In this document: positions 7,270 to 17,087 of the stretch, piece after piece
How positions within the stretch are numbered: position 1 is the stretch's first letter
How the letters are laid out: every line of letters begins with the position of its first letter
IMG/VR virus record: IMGVR_UViG_3300004806_000026
Location: 1-63,555 of that record
Source of the DNA: a virus
Length of the DNA: 63,555 nucleotides
Strand: one strand, 5' to 3'
Translations under genes and position numbers: made by a program
Notes under the pieces: generated by a model
Seen by the model: the letters and a program-made list of their open reading frames with translations, nothing else
Told to the model about the DNA's origin: nothing
The model's database searches: none

Positions 7270-10101
7270 ATGAATACGGATTTCCTACAACAAGTCCTCG
7301 GGGACGGGGGATACTATTGTATTGTTGGTCTGAAAAAAGATTCGGACAAGCCTGTACAAAAGTTCTTCGAAAAGTTAGAAGATGCGGTAGCCGTAGCACA
7401 CAACCTTAAAGACAATGGCTATGATGCGTATTACGCATTGGCTACGTTTAATGATGGCAAGTCTAGAAAAACAGCAAATGTCAAACAACTTAAGTCGTTG
7501 TTCATTGACCTTGATTGCGGCCCTGGCAAACCATACGAAACACAAGCCGAAGCTATACAGTCTTTAAAACAGTTTTGTAAAGCTACAAGATTACCCAAGC
7601 CATCCCTTGTTAATTCGGGTGGTGGCATACACGCATACTGGGCGTTGACCGAAGCTATATCAAAAGATGAGTGGCTACCCTTGGCTGAGAAGCTAAAGAG
7701 CCTATGTGACGACAATGACCTCCATGCCGATCCAGTTGTAACCGCAGATTCGGTGCGGATTCTCCGCGTGCCGGATACGCTGAATTACAAGAATGATACG
7801 CCAAGACCTGTAACTTTACTGGGTTCGGCAGCGCCGCCCATTGAGTTAACCACAGTAAAAGATCTTATAGGAGAAGTAGTCCTATCTCGCAAGCCATATA
7901 TCCCACGAGGAGAAATGGATGAGGTAACTAAAGCTATCCTAGGTAATTACACCAATAGATTTAAGACCATACTGATCAAAACTGTTAAGGGCGAAGGTTG
8001 TCAACAGTTAGCGCACATCATTAAGAATCAAGCCACAATGTCTGAGCCGATGTGGAGAGCCGGACTGTCTGTAGCTAAGTTCTGTATTGATGCAGATAAA
8101 GCCATTGAGAAAATATCTAGTGGGCATCCTGATTATTCGCCTGAGATGGCGGATAGAAAAGTTAGAGGTATCAAGGGTGGGCCTTATACCTGTGCAAAGT
8201 TTGAAGAATTTAACCCCGGTGGTTGCGAAGGTTGTCATAACAGAGGGATCATCAAGTCCCCAATCGTGTTAGGTCGAGAAGTACAAGAAGCAAACGAAGA
8301 AGATAACATTGTCGAAGATATCCCTGCCGATGCGCCCCAAGGTCATACGCAGACTTACATAATTCCTAAGTACCCTGAACCGTACTTTAGAGGTAAGAAT
8401 GGCGGTATCTTTAAACGAGTGATAAAAGAAGATGATGAGATAGATGTATTGATTTACCATAATGATTTATACGTTACAAGGAGATTAGTTGATTCGGACG
8501 TTGGAGAAGCGGTAGTCGTTCGACTACATTTGCCCCGAGATGGGGTTAGAGAATTTACAGTGCCTCTGTCAGCCGTGACATCAAAAGAGGAGATTAGAAA
8601 ACATATGGCAATGCACGGAGTTGCCGTAATGAAGATGGACGAAATAATGTCATATATAACTACATGGGTTAATCATATGCAACACGATGCGGCGGCAGAT
8701 GTTGCAAGAAGACAGTTCGGATGGACGGACAAGAAGCATGAGGCGTTTGTTGTTGGAGACAAAGAGATCAGGGCAGATAGAGTAGACCATAACCCACCAT
8801 CAAGTGCTACGGCACAACTGTTTGGTGCGTTTACAACTCAGGGTACGTTAGACGCTTGGAAAGAAGCGATGGAGTTTTACAACCGACCCGGCATGGAACT
8901 GCATCAGTTTGTAATAGGACTTAGCTTTGGTTCTATCTTTACCGATTTTACTTCAATCAACGGAGCGTTACTGCACATCTTTAGTCCGGACTCAGGTATT
9001 GGTAAGACTACGGCTATGCTTGCAGGAGCTAGTATTTGGGGCAACCCAACCAAGTTAGTTCTCAAGGAAGCTGATACTGCGGCATCTAAGATGAACCGAG
9101 CCGAGCGTTACAAAAATATTTGTTTATGGATGGACGAGGTAACTAACTCACCCGCTAAAGACTTAAGTGATTTCGTCTATCAATATACATCAGGGTCACA
9201 ACGTAACCGTATGTCAGGTAGCGCAAACGAAGAGCGCACAAGAGGTGAGATGTGGCAACAATGCGGTATCAGTACCGGCAACACAAGCATCATGGAAAAG
9301 ATCAGCGTCCTCAAGGCTATGCCTAAAGGTGAAGCTATGCGTATCTTAGAAATCCGTGCGTATCCTATGCTTGGTTTAGTAAAAACAGATACGGACGAAC
9401 TTAGTGAAAAAATCTTAAGTAATTACGGTCACGCTTATCTGCCGTTCCTGCAATATGTAATGAACGATATTAAAGGCACGGAAGAAACATACAAGCAGAC
9501 ACAACTTAAGTTAGATAAGGCTTGTGGGTTTGGCCCGGCAGATCGGTTTCATTCTGTTATTGGCGCAGGGGGTATTAGTGGTTTACTCATGGCTAAGAAG
9601 GCAGGACTTATAAACTATAACGTATCGGCAGTGGTGCAGTGGTTACTAAATGCTGTATCTAGTATCAAGGAGCAGGTAAGCGCAATGGATGTCGATGCCG
9701 AGACCACACTTACAAACTTCTTAGCTGAAAACTACAACAACATTCTTCGTATTAAAAGCACGGATGATTCTAGGATTAACAACAACTCTGGCTTAGAGCA
9801 TTTAATTATTCCCGATGCAACGCCGAGAGTAGCCATGATCGCAAGGTATGAATACGACGTTAAGATGTTATTCATTTATCCTAAGCCACTTAAAGAATGG
9901 TGTACCAAACAACAGATAAATTATCAAGGGTTTGTTGACGCACTTAAGCGGGGCCGCACTAAGGCTAAGATTGGTAAGAAGCGTATGTCCAAAGGCACAC
10001 ATATGAATCTACCTTCGGCGGATGTATTGCATATTAACTGTGAGGAGTTTTTAGATGACGTACCCGAAACAGTGGACAAAGGGGTGGCAACTGAATCCTG
10101 A
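7270..10101 (+). CDS. AEP primase-helicase fusion, 943 aa
   Basis: The N-terminal domain is an archaeo-eukaryotic-type (RepB-like) primase: the metal-binding pair is in LFIDLD (Asp80, Asp82) and the nucleotide-binding histidine in SGGGIHAYW (residues 116-124). The C-terminal part is a DUF927-like helicase ATPase with Walker A SGIGKTT (576-580) and Walker B LWMDEV (Asp622, Glu623). A single protein would prime and unwind at the fork, working with the Pol A enzyme. It lies in the operon led by the HTH and SSB-like genes. The start follows AGGG after a short hairpin. Confidence 0.9.
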   Translation: MNTDFLQQVLGDGGYYCIVGLKKDSDKPVQKFFEKLEDAVAVAHNLKDNGYDAYYALATFNDGKSRKTANVKQLKSLFIDLDCGPGKPYETQAEAIQSLKQFCKATRLPKPSLVNSGGGIHAYWALTEAISKDEWLPLAEKLKSLCDDNDLHADPVVTADSVRILRVPDTLNYKNDTPRPVTLLGSAAPPIELTTVKDLIGEVVLSRKPYIPRGEMDEVTKAILGNYTNRFKTILIKTVKGEGCQQLAHIIKNQATMSEPMWRAGLSVAKFCIDADKAIEKISSGHPDYSPEMADRKVRGIKGGPYTCAKFEEFNPGGCEGCHNRGIIKSPIVLGREVQEANEEDNIVEDIPADAPQGHTQTYIIPKYPEPYFRGKNGGIFKRVIKEDDEIDVLIYHNDLYVTRRLVDSDVGEAVVVRLHLPRDGVREFTVPLSAVTSKEEIRKHMAMHGVAVMKMDEIMSYITTWVNHMQHDAAADVARRQFGWTDKKHEAFVVGDKEIRADRVDHNPPSSATAQLFGAFTTQGTLDAWKEAMEFYNRPGMELHQFVIGLSFGSIFTDFTSINGALLHIFSPDSGIGKTTAMLAGASIWGNPTKLVLKEADTAASKMNRAERYKNICLWMDEVTNSPAKDLSDFVYQYTSGSQRNRMSGSANEERTRGEMWQQCGISTGNTSIMEKISVLKAMPKGEAMRILEIRAYPMLGLVKTDTDELSEKILSNYGHAYLPFLQYVMNDIKGTEETYKQTQLKLDKACGFGPADRFHSVIGAGGISGLLMAKKAGLINYNVSAVVQWLLNAVSSIKEQVSAMDVDAETTLTNFLAENYNNILRIKSTDDSRINNNSGLEHLIIPDATPRVAMIARYEYDVKMLFIYPKPLKEWCTKQQINYQGFVDALKRGRTKAKIGKKRMSKGTHMNLPSADVLHINCEEFLDDVPETVDKGVATES
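8511..8528. repeat. Degenerate copy of the 18-bp palindrome inside the primase gene
   Basis: GGTAGTCGTTCGACTACA keeps both GTAGTCG/CGACTAC arms of the right-arm palindrome. It is read as VVVRLH in the primase. It is the only copy I found outside the 52-62 kb arm. Confidence 0.5.
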
Positions 10102-10288
10102 TGGGGTTCCAATAAACGTAAACTGGGATGCCTTTGTTGTAGGGGCATCACTATTTATACCGGCAATTAATTTGTCAGCTTTGAATAAACAAATGCAAAT
10201 CGTTGCAAAAGATAACAACCTAAATCTTAAAGGGGCGCAACGAATTGAAGCTGGAAAACTAGGGATGCGCTTTTGGAGAATTTTGTGA
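10055..10288 (+). CDS. Small protein overlapping the primase 3' end, 77 aa
   Basis: ATG at 10055 follows GAGGAG and overlaps the last 47 bases of the primase gene in another frame. The sequence is Trp-rich at the start (KQWTKGWQLNPDGVPINVNWDAF) with a C-terminal ...RIEAGKLGMRFWRIL. It resembles short phage proteins that carry a DNA-binding-like segment, but I do not recognise a family. It is the last gene of the rightward replication block. Confidence 0.7.
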   Translation: MTYPKQWTKGWQLNPDGVPINVNWDAFVVGASLFIPAINLSALNKQMQIVAKDNNLNLKGAQRIEAGKLGMRFWRIL

Positions 10289-10345
10289 TATTATTCACTT
10301 GCAACTCTCCTGTTGTCATTTCGTTGCCTCACTAATAGGCTTTAC

Positions 10346-10372
10346 CCCCCGACTATGTTCGGGGGTTTTTTT
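10346..10372 (+). terminator. Intrinsic terminator ending the replication block
   Basis: A 7-bp CCCCCGA/TCGGGGG stem with a six-base loop is followed by seven T residues. It lies exactly where rightward replication genes meet the end of the leftward structural block. Confidence 0.85.
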
Positions 10373-13300
10373 ATTCGCCGTCCATCTCTCTTTCGCTTTC
10401 TAAGATTTCTTTGCGCATTCTAGGACTAAACCTAACCCCATGCACCATCTCTTTAGTCGCACGATCTTGAGCCTTCTTAGACTTAGCCAATATATCGCTG
10501 ATAGTACCGCCGTTAATACCAAGTCCAGGGTGTTTCTCACCCAACTTAAGTAGCGCATCTCTATCTGCGTTTGCGCCTTCAGTATCACCTTTTCGCATAG
10601 CAAGATAATAACGAGCCTTAAGTTTTGAAGCCTTGGTAGATATAGCTTTATCTATACCTTTTTCTTTGGCATTGATTTCTAACTGTCTTGTGTAATCGGC
10701 AGGGGCAAAACCAAATGATTGAGCCAGTGCATTCCATGCGCTAATCTCTCCGGTAATTGGATCACCACGAAGTGTATTTGCACCTTCAAAGAAATACCGA
10801 CCGCCTTTGAGTATGTTGCTTGGTAAAGAAGGTACTAAATCTTCTAAGCCACGTTCAACATTACCTTCCGATATTTTGCTCATACCTCGACCGATACGCT
10901 CACCAATACTAAGCACAGGGCCGCCTATAGCTTCAAGAATTTGATCTTTAAATGTTGTGCCGGATCCCCCTGCTTTGTTATCTCTAACAATAAGATCGCT
11001 TAAGCCAATACGACCGGCAATAGATAGGTTAGTAAAGTACTCTAGTGGACCTTTATATAAGAACTCACCCAAGTGCTTACGAGTAACTGTATCCAAGTCA
11101 TCGTCGTCATCATCACAGAATAATGAATAGACCATAGCCGCCGCACCAAACATTGGCAAGCCTTGAGCACCAGCCATTAAAGCAGTCATACCCACAATAC
11201 CGCCTAGCTGTCTCCATGCGGCTTTTTTCATTTCGGGGGTTTCGCCGTTGGTAGCTTCTCTAAAGGCTTTCATCAACATATAGTACTGAGTAACGCCGTA
11301 ACTCTTGTACATAAACATTAATTTACCAAGACCACTTTGTGCAATCCTTGGCGCCGCAGCTGCAGACGTACTACCGTTAAGTAATTGTGCTGTGTATACG
11401 GCATGGTTAGCTGCCTGTTCTTCAGCGGCTTCACCTGTAATACCTTGTTTATTAAGTTTAGCTAACTCCAAGTTATATGTCGCAAGCATAGTTACTTCAC
11501 GGTTCATACGTTCTGTCTGTGCAAACATCCAACCAGATGCGGCATTGAGTTTAGCAAGGAACCCTGTACGAGTATCCCCAGTCAACATTTCATGCAGTTG
11601 AGAACGACCGATCTGTCCACGCTCACCTAGTACTCTAATAAAGGTAGCATACTTTTTACCGATTTTAGAGTCAGGCGCATAGTTGGCGATTGACCTTTGT
11701 ACATCTAACTTAGTAGTCTTGCCTTCACCACCAAGCAGTTTAGTAGTTGCTTCTGAGCCGCTACCCATAAATAGTTTAGACGCTTCTCCAATAGCCGCCG
11801 CAATATTAGCATCTTTGTAATGTGCTTTTAGGTACGGAGCTACTATCATCGGAACTTGAGCTAAGTTAACTAAAGCTGAAGATACGTTAAAACCTAATGT
11901 GTAGTTATACACTGCTGAAGACAGTATGTTTCCTACGGAACTTTTCTTGGGGTTAAGAATATAATCCAAACGCTTATGGAATTCGTCGTAATATGCTTTC
12001 TCAAGTTGGTTATTTGTTGAACGTCCTTCAACTTTACCTCTACCTATGTCGTCCACAAAATCACGCATATTATCAACCACACCACTTATTTGTGGGTTGA
12101 ACTTCATACTAGCTACCTGATGGATAGTACTGCGTATCTTATTCTCAAATACGCCAATAGAATCTTCTAAGAAACCAGCACGGTTGTTACGTTTTTGAAA
12201 TGACTTAGCAAATGCAGTTTCGGGTAGCGTACTAATAAATAGACGCATAATTTCGTCAGTGTTCTTGTCGTACAGCGCACTGTCTTCTGTACTTAAATTC
12301 TTTGGTTTATTAGCTTCAAGACTTTGCAATACTTCATTAACAAACGAACCAGACGGCGCACGGCGGTAATCAACTTCCGCTAACTGCGAGTAAGGTCTTA
12401 TATCTGTACCACCTAGTTTTTGCAGTTCCTCTATTCGAGCAGAGCGTTCGAGTTCAGTTTTAAACGCTTCATAGCCAGGTTGCGGTCTGTCATACTTATC
12501 TTTATATTGATATGCCAACCAGTAATCACCTTCACGACCAAGCGCAAAGTAAGGATCAATCACACCCTGCTTACGAAGTTTATCCATGATCTCTGTTTTA
12601 AAAGAGAACTTATTTTCTTTGGATAGATTCATACTATCAATGCGTTCTTGGATGACATTGCCAATCTCTTCGTACATACCCTTGTACGCATCACGCATTG
12701 TTTTATAAAGATTTTGCCAAACGGGATTTAGTTTTTTATATTCGGCATTGAGCTTATCCCAATCTTCTTCTAACCTGTTACCACTACTGTCTAATTTATC
12801 TGCGTATTCAGAACGAGGTTTTGTAGGATCAACCCCTGCAATAGTAGACTCATGTACAACAGTATTAAAACTATCTCTTTGCTCGGGTTTAGCTTTGATT
12901 GCTTTCTTAGCTTCCGCAACAACTGCATCAGCTTCGTTGTTTAATTTTTTCTTGTACCCATCTTTTTTATCTATCGTAGTGTTTAGCTTACTACCAAGAC
13001 CGTTTAAAAGAGGGTCGGCAATTTCGCCCATAGCGTGCATGGGTAAGAAAGCAAACGTGTTCGATCTAACTGTTGAGTTGCCATTTTTAATTAATTGACT
13101 TAACGCAGCTTTTTGTTTCAAGTCTATATTAGGAACGCTAGTAATTACTTTATCTATACGGCTAATAAATTGGTTTGTTTGTTCCGGTGTTTTAATAGCG
13201 TATAAAGACCCGGCATCTCTGTATGTAGGCGCAGGAGAAATAATAGTATCAATCAGTCTATCAGCCTGGTCAAATGCAGATTCAAGTTTCTTAGGCTCCA

Positions 13301-16300
13301 TACCAACCATACGGCGCAGGAAGTTACCAATGATACGCACGAACCGATCCCATGCAGAATGTTTTTGACCGTCTGGGTTAATAGACTTGAGCATTCCTCG
13401 GAATTCAGGATTTGCTTTAGCTTCGGCTACGAACTCTTGTAAGTTTGTAGATCCATATGCAGTTGGAATACTATCCTTTACTTTGTCGAATAGTTGTTGT
13501 AGCTGACGTGTTACTGGATGATTTGGGTCATCCAATACATGAGATGTTGCAGCGTGTCCTGATTCATGTAAAAGTACATGAGAGTTTAAGCCGGTTACAG
13601 AGTCAAGCTTAATCGTATTCGTTTTAGGATCAAACAGTCCTGCAACGGGTTTACCAGATTCATCTTTTAAGTTATCAACAACTTGTAGTTTAGTATCCGC
13701 GTTTACTTGGGCAAGTTGTGTTGCTAACTTAGATGTAAAACCATCTGACTGCGAGGCTAACAAGTTAAGGGCTGTCGTAAGATCACCATTCTCTAACGCA
13801 CTAATGATTACTGGATGCAGCATGTTGCTAAGCTTAGAAATAGCGTCTTGTCTTAAATTAAGACCTTCACGTTCGTCTTCCTGCCTTTGCAAGTAGTCAT
13901 CTACGGTTTCATCAGCACCCATGCCAAAGTAAACTCGGCCTAGCGTATCTACAATGTCTTGACTGTTTTTATTTACTTTCTCAAAGTATTTAAGCATATG
14001 GTCAAACTCTTTTACAGAGTCTTCGCTTAAATTAGAACGAATCCAGTCAGATGCAAGTTTAGCGTTTGCACCATTCATACCCTTAAAGAACTCGGCTTCA
14101 ACAAGCGATTCGCCAGTAGATCTAAATTGCGGAGTATCATTAACTAGATCAAAAGAAATATTAAATAGTCCATCAATGATGCGTGGCATTTTCTTAAAGT
14201 AAGTTTGCGCCGCACGTTCTGCAGGGGACTGTTCTTTTTTATTAAGTATTACACCTGCAACAGCAATATGATCATCGTCGTTTTTAACATCGTTTCTAAA
14301 GAAGTTTGTATACCCACGTTTAATAGTTTCGACTAAACCTTTGGGTGGTTTAGCATTTGGGTTAACGCTTTCTTTTTCTTCAATAGACTTTTCAATCTCA
14401 TCAAACGCACTAGACTTTATATCTTTAACAGCTCCACGAGCAGCTTGTTTTTCAGTCTTTGGGGCAGGGGTAGTCGTAGCAGTAGGCTTACTAGCTTTCT
14501 TTGCTGGTTTGGTTTTAGCTTCACCTTTAGGTTCCTCATCTAAATAAGCGTGTTCAGGAATCTCTGGTTCTTTAATTTCTGCAGGAGCTTCAGCTTTAAC
14601 TTCTTTTTTCTCTAATGTACTTGACTCATTAGCTTTTCGCTTTGCAGGTTTATTAGCAGGTGGCTCACTAGATACCACTGTTCCTGGTTTAGATTTTTCA
14701 ACTCCTCCGGCGGGTTTAGGTTCTGGCTTACTAGGTGTTGAAACGCTTGTTCCAGTTGCGGGAGTGACAGGTCTAGACCCAGTTCGTTTGGATGGTTCGG
14801 CACGTTCTGCTCCTTTTGCGATACCACCTTTAGGTCCAAAGAGTGGCTGTTGGGTTGCCAAGTTCCTAAACGCTTTCATTGCCACACCTTCAATTGCTTG
14901 CTTGGTGGACGCAGATAGGTTGGGGTTACTACGCACACTAACTAATACGTTTGCGACCTGTTGTTGGTGTTCAGGATTAGCTAAGTCTTTGTTAAGAAGT
15001 TGTTTGTAAAAACCAGATTGTTTAGTCAGGCCCGTACTATTTAAAGTATTGGCATCAAGCACAGTGCTTTCAGGTTGTGGTTCCGGCTCGGCTTCGGGTT
15101 CAACTTGTGCCGCACGCCGTTCTTGTTTGGTTGGATAGGGTACACCAGGCAGTTGTAGTTGTTTATATTCTCTCTGCCCTAATTTACCTGCCGGACCTTT
15201 TTCACCTTTTTCTTTGATGCCAGTGATTTCTGGTGTTAATTCGTTTTCAGGTGATGGAACTGTTTCAGGTGCTTCGTTCTTAGTTCTTTCTTCTTCCGCA
15301 AAAGCAGCTTTAACATCATTAGCGTGACCTATTAAACGTTTTTCAGTTTCAGTCAACTCTACATTAGCATAACCTGCATCACGCAACTTATCTTGGAATA
15401 GTTCGGCGGTATTAAGTAAATTTACATTCTCAAGCAATGGGTGCAATAAATCAAGGCGAGCCGCTTGTCTACGATCAATTTCACCTTTGGCTACTCGTGC
15501 ATCGGTTTCAGCAATAGCATCATTTAATTTAATTTGCGCTTCATCTTTTTTCTGTTGAATTGCATCTAATTGTGCTTGGTTTTCTGCAGCTACTTTTTGT
15601 TCTATAGCCACCTGCGGCCCAGTACGTGCGCCAGTTAAATCTAATTCTTGTTGTATAGGTTCAGCTTTGGGTTCTTCAAACGGCAACTCCATTTGTTGAG
15701 GTTGCGGTTCTTGTGTTTGTTCTTCTTGTATTGGCGCAAGTTGTTGTTCGCCAAGTTTAAAGTCGGGACGATATGCGTCCATAGCCGCTTGTTTTTTGGC
15801 TTCGCTTGCGGCTTGTTCTTGTTCGGCTTGATATTTTTCAACCGGAAATAGATCGGGTTGATACCCTCCAGGTGGTGGGGTGTATCCTAATTGGGGTGCA
15901 CCGGGAGGTTGTAATGCTTGTCTAGCTTGTTGTTTTGCTAATGCTTCTTGATCTTTACGATCTTGGATTTTTTGTTTGGTATCTGCAATCTTACGACTAG
16001 CTTCTACTGCAGCACCGGGAGCACCAAAGAACGTACCACCTACTGCACCTTTAACGGCAGAGGTAATAATGCTATCAATATTTTTAGTAGAGAAAAAGTC
16101 TTGTTTATCTCCCGCAATTTGAGATGCAAGAATTTGTAAAGCCTGTTGCCCGCTTTCAGTAAGAGATTCGCCACCCATTGTTTTAAGTAGCTCAACACCA
16201 AAAGCTTTCTTAAATGTGGGGGGTACGACAGTAGACTTCTCAAGCATACCTGCAGCAATACGTTTCTTACCCGCTTCACCTAATTGACTTAACATCTTTT

Positions 16301-17078
16301 CGGGTAAATATGTATCTAGTGCTGCAACCAGCGGACCAATTGTTAAAGCAATACCGGGGTGAAGTTCGCCTGTATCTTCATAGATACTTTGAAATACGTC
16401 AGGAACGTTAGTAGCTAAAGATGCGCCCCAAAGTCCAGTCTTAGAACCAATCTCTGCACCTTTTTTAGTTGCTGCCTGTCCAGCAGCATCAGCTGTAGTT
16501 CGTGCTAATAACCTATCAGCATATTCTTTACCGGCTTCTTCAGTCAAACCTTTTTTAGCTATAGTTTTAGCGGCTTGTTCTTTAACCGCTTTTTCTACGC
16601 CTTTTCTAGCGAGATATTTACCACCAATCTCACCAACCCCTGCGCCGCCAATAAAAGCTCCAATATCGGGAGCAAGTTCGCCAAGTGTTTCTGCGCCATA
16701 ACCTAATATGCTACCTGTTGGACCTGCTATATCTTTAACTGATTTATATGCAGTTGGGTTTTCTTCCTCTGCGGTTTGCATCCGTTGTTGGTATTCACCA
16801 AGCTTTTGCTTAGCGTATTCGTCTTTACCTAAGACAGATGCACCTAATGCCGGAAGCAATTCTGAAAATGTTCCTTTAGTACCTTCCCATCCACGTTTAG
16901 CGCCACCGGCAATAAGTTGCCCTATACCAAGTTCACGAGGGTCAGGTTGCCAATCCGCTTCTTGTTGCTTAGTCATAGCCGCTTGTTGCATAGCGGTAGC
17001 ACGAGCCATAATTTCATCTCTTGGCATAGAGTCAGGCATCATTACATCGCCGACCCCCGGTATAGTTACCCGTGGCAT
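10371..17078 (-). CDS. Giant polyvalent ejection-type virion protein with metallopeptidase domain, 2,235 aa
   Basis: Last gene of the leftward virion block and by far the largest. The N-terminal ~350 residues contain Gly/Ala-rich hydrophobic helices. Residues ~360-930 are low-complexity (Glu/Pro/Lys/Gln) linker. A zinc-metallopeptidase motif HESGH sits at 1171-1175, with EFVAE near 1215-1219 as possible third ligand. The C-terminal part holds long helical regions, a membrane-like stretch before CDDDDDDLD, and a terminal domain resembling the large-polyvalent-protein (LPD38-type) modules. Such proteins are packaged in podovirus heads and injected with DNA. The peptidase could cut cell-wall or host targets. 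Domain names beyond the zinc motif are inference. Confidence 0.8.
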   Translation of the reverse strand: MPRVTIPGVGDVMMPDSMPRDEIMARATAMQQAAMTKQQEADWQPDPRELGIGQLIAGGAKRGWEGTKGTFSELLPALGASVLGKDEYAKQKLGEYQQRMQTAEEENPTAYKSVKDIAGPTGSILGYGAETLGELAPDIGAFIGGAGVGEIGGKYLARKGVEKAVKEQAAKTIAKKGLTEEAGKEYADRLLARTTADAAGQAATKKGAEIGSKTGLWGASLATNVPDVFQSIYEDTGELHPGIALTIGPLVAALDTYLPEKMLSQLGEAGKKRIAAGMLEKSTVVPPTFKKAFGVELLKTMGGESLTESGQQALQILASQIAGDKQDFFSTKNIDSIITSAVKGAVGGTFFGAPGAAVEASRKIADTKQKIQDRKDQEALAKQQARQALQPPGAPQLGYTPPPGGYQPDLFPVEKYQAEQEQAASEAKKQAAMDAYRPDFKLGEQQLAPIQEEQTQEPQPQQMELPFEEPKAEPIQQELDLTGARTGPQVAIEQKVAAENQAQLDAIQQKKDEAQIKLNDAIAETDARVAKGEIDRRQAARLDLLHPLLENVNLLNTAELFQDKLRDAGYANVELTETEKRLIGHANDVKAAFAEEERTKNEAPETVPSPENELTPEITGIKEKGEKGPAGKLGQREYKQLQLPGVPYPTKQERRAAQVEPEAEPEPQPESTVLDANTLNSTGLTKQSGFYKQLLNKDLANPEHQQQVANVLVSVRSNPNLSASTKQAIEGVAMKAFRNLATQQPLFGPKGGIAKGAERAEPSKRTGSRPVTPATGTSVSTPSKPEPKPAGGVEKSKPGTVVSSEPPANKPAKRKANESSTLEKKEVKAEAPAEIKEPEIPEHAYLDEEPKGEAKTKPAKKASKPTATTTPAPKTEKQAARGAVKDIKSSAFDEIEKSIEEKESVNPNAKPPKGLVETIKRGYTNFFRNDVKNDDDHIAVAGVILNKKEQSPAERAAQTYFKKMPRIIDGLFNISFDLVNDTPQFRSTGESLVEAEFFKGMNGANAKLASDWIRSNLSEDSVKEFDHMLKYFEKVNKNSQDIVDTLGRVYFGMGADETVDDYLQRQEDEREGLNLRQDAISKLSNMLHPVIISALENGDLTTALNLLASQSDGFTSKLATQLAQVNADTKLQVVDNLKDESGKPVAGLFDPKTNTIKLDSVTGLNSHVLLHESGHAATSHVLDDPNHPVTRQLQQLFDKVKDSIPTAYGSTNLQEFVAEAKANPEFRGMLKSINPDGQKHSAWDRFVRIIGNFLRRMVGMEPKKLESAFDQADRLIDTIISPAPTYRDAGSLYAIKTPEQTNQFISRIDKVITSVPNIDLKQKAALSQLIKNGNSTVRSNTFAFLPMHAMGEIADPLLNGLGSKLNTTIDKKDGYKKKLNNEADAVVAEAKKAIKAKPEQRDSFNTVVHESTIAGVDPTKPRSEYADKLDSSGNRLEEDWDKLNAEYKKLNPVWQNLYKTMRDAYKGMYEEIGNVIQERIDSMNLSKENKFSFKTEIMDKLRKQGVIDPYFALGREGDYWLAYQYKDKYDRPQPGYEAFKTELERSARIEELQKLGGTDIRPYSQLAEVDYRRAPSGSFVNEVLQSLEANKPKNLSTEDSALYDKNTDEIMRLFISTLPETAFAKSFQKRNNRAGFLEDSIGVFENKIRSTIHQVASMKFNPQISGVVDNMRDFVDDIGRGKVEGRSTNNQLEKAYYDEFHKRLDYILNPKKSSVGNILSSAVYNYTLGFNVSSALVNLAQVPMIVAPYLKAHYKDANIAAAIGEASKLFMGSGSEATTKLLGGEGKTTKLDVQRSIANYAPDSKIGKKYATFIRVLGERGQIGRSQLHEMLTGDTRTGFLAKLNAASGWMFAQTERMNREVTMLATYNLELAKLNKQGITGEAAEEQAANHAVYTAQLLNGSTSAAAAPRIAQSGLGKLMFMYKSYGVTQYYMLMKAFREATNGETPEMKKAAWRQLGGIVGMTALMAGAQGLPMFGAAAMVYSLFCDDDDDDLDTVTRKHLGEFLYKGPLEYFTNLSIAGRIGLSDLIVRDNKAGGSGTTFKDQILEAIGGPVLSIGERIGRGMSKISEGNVERGLEDLVPSLPSNILKGGRYFFEGANTLRGDPITGEISAWNALAQSFGFAPADYTRQLEINAKEKGIDKAISTKASKLKARYYLAMRKGDTEGANADRDALLKLGEKHPGLGINGGTISDILAKSKKAQDRATKEMVHGVRFSPRMRKEILESEREMDGE

Positions 17079-17087
17079 AGTGCTTCC

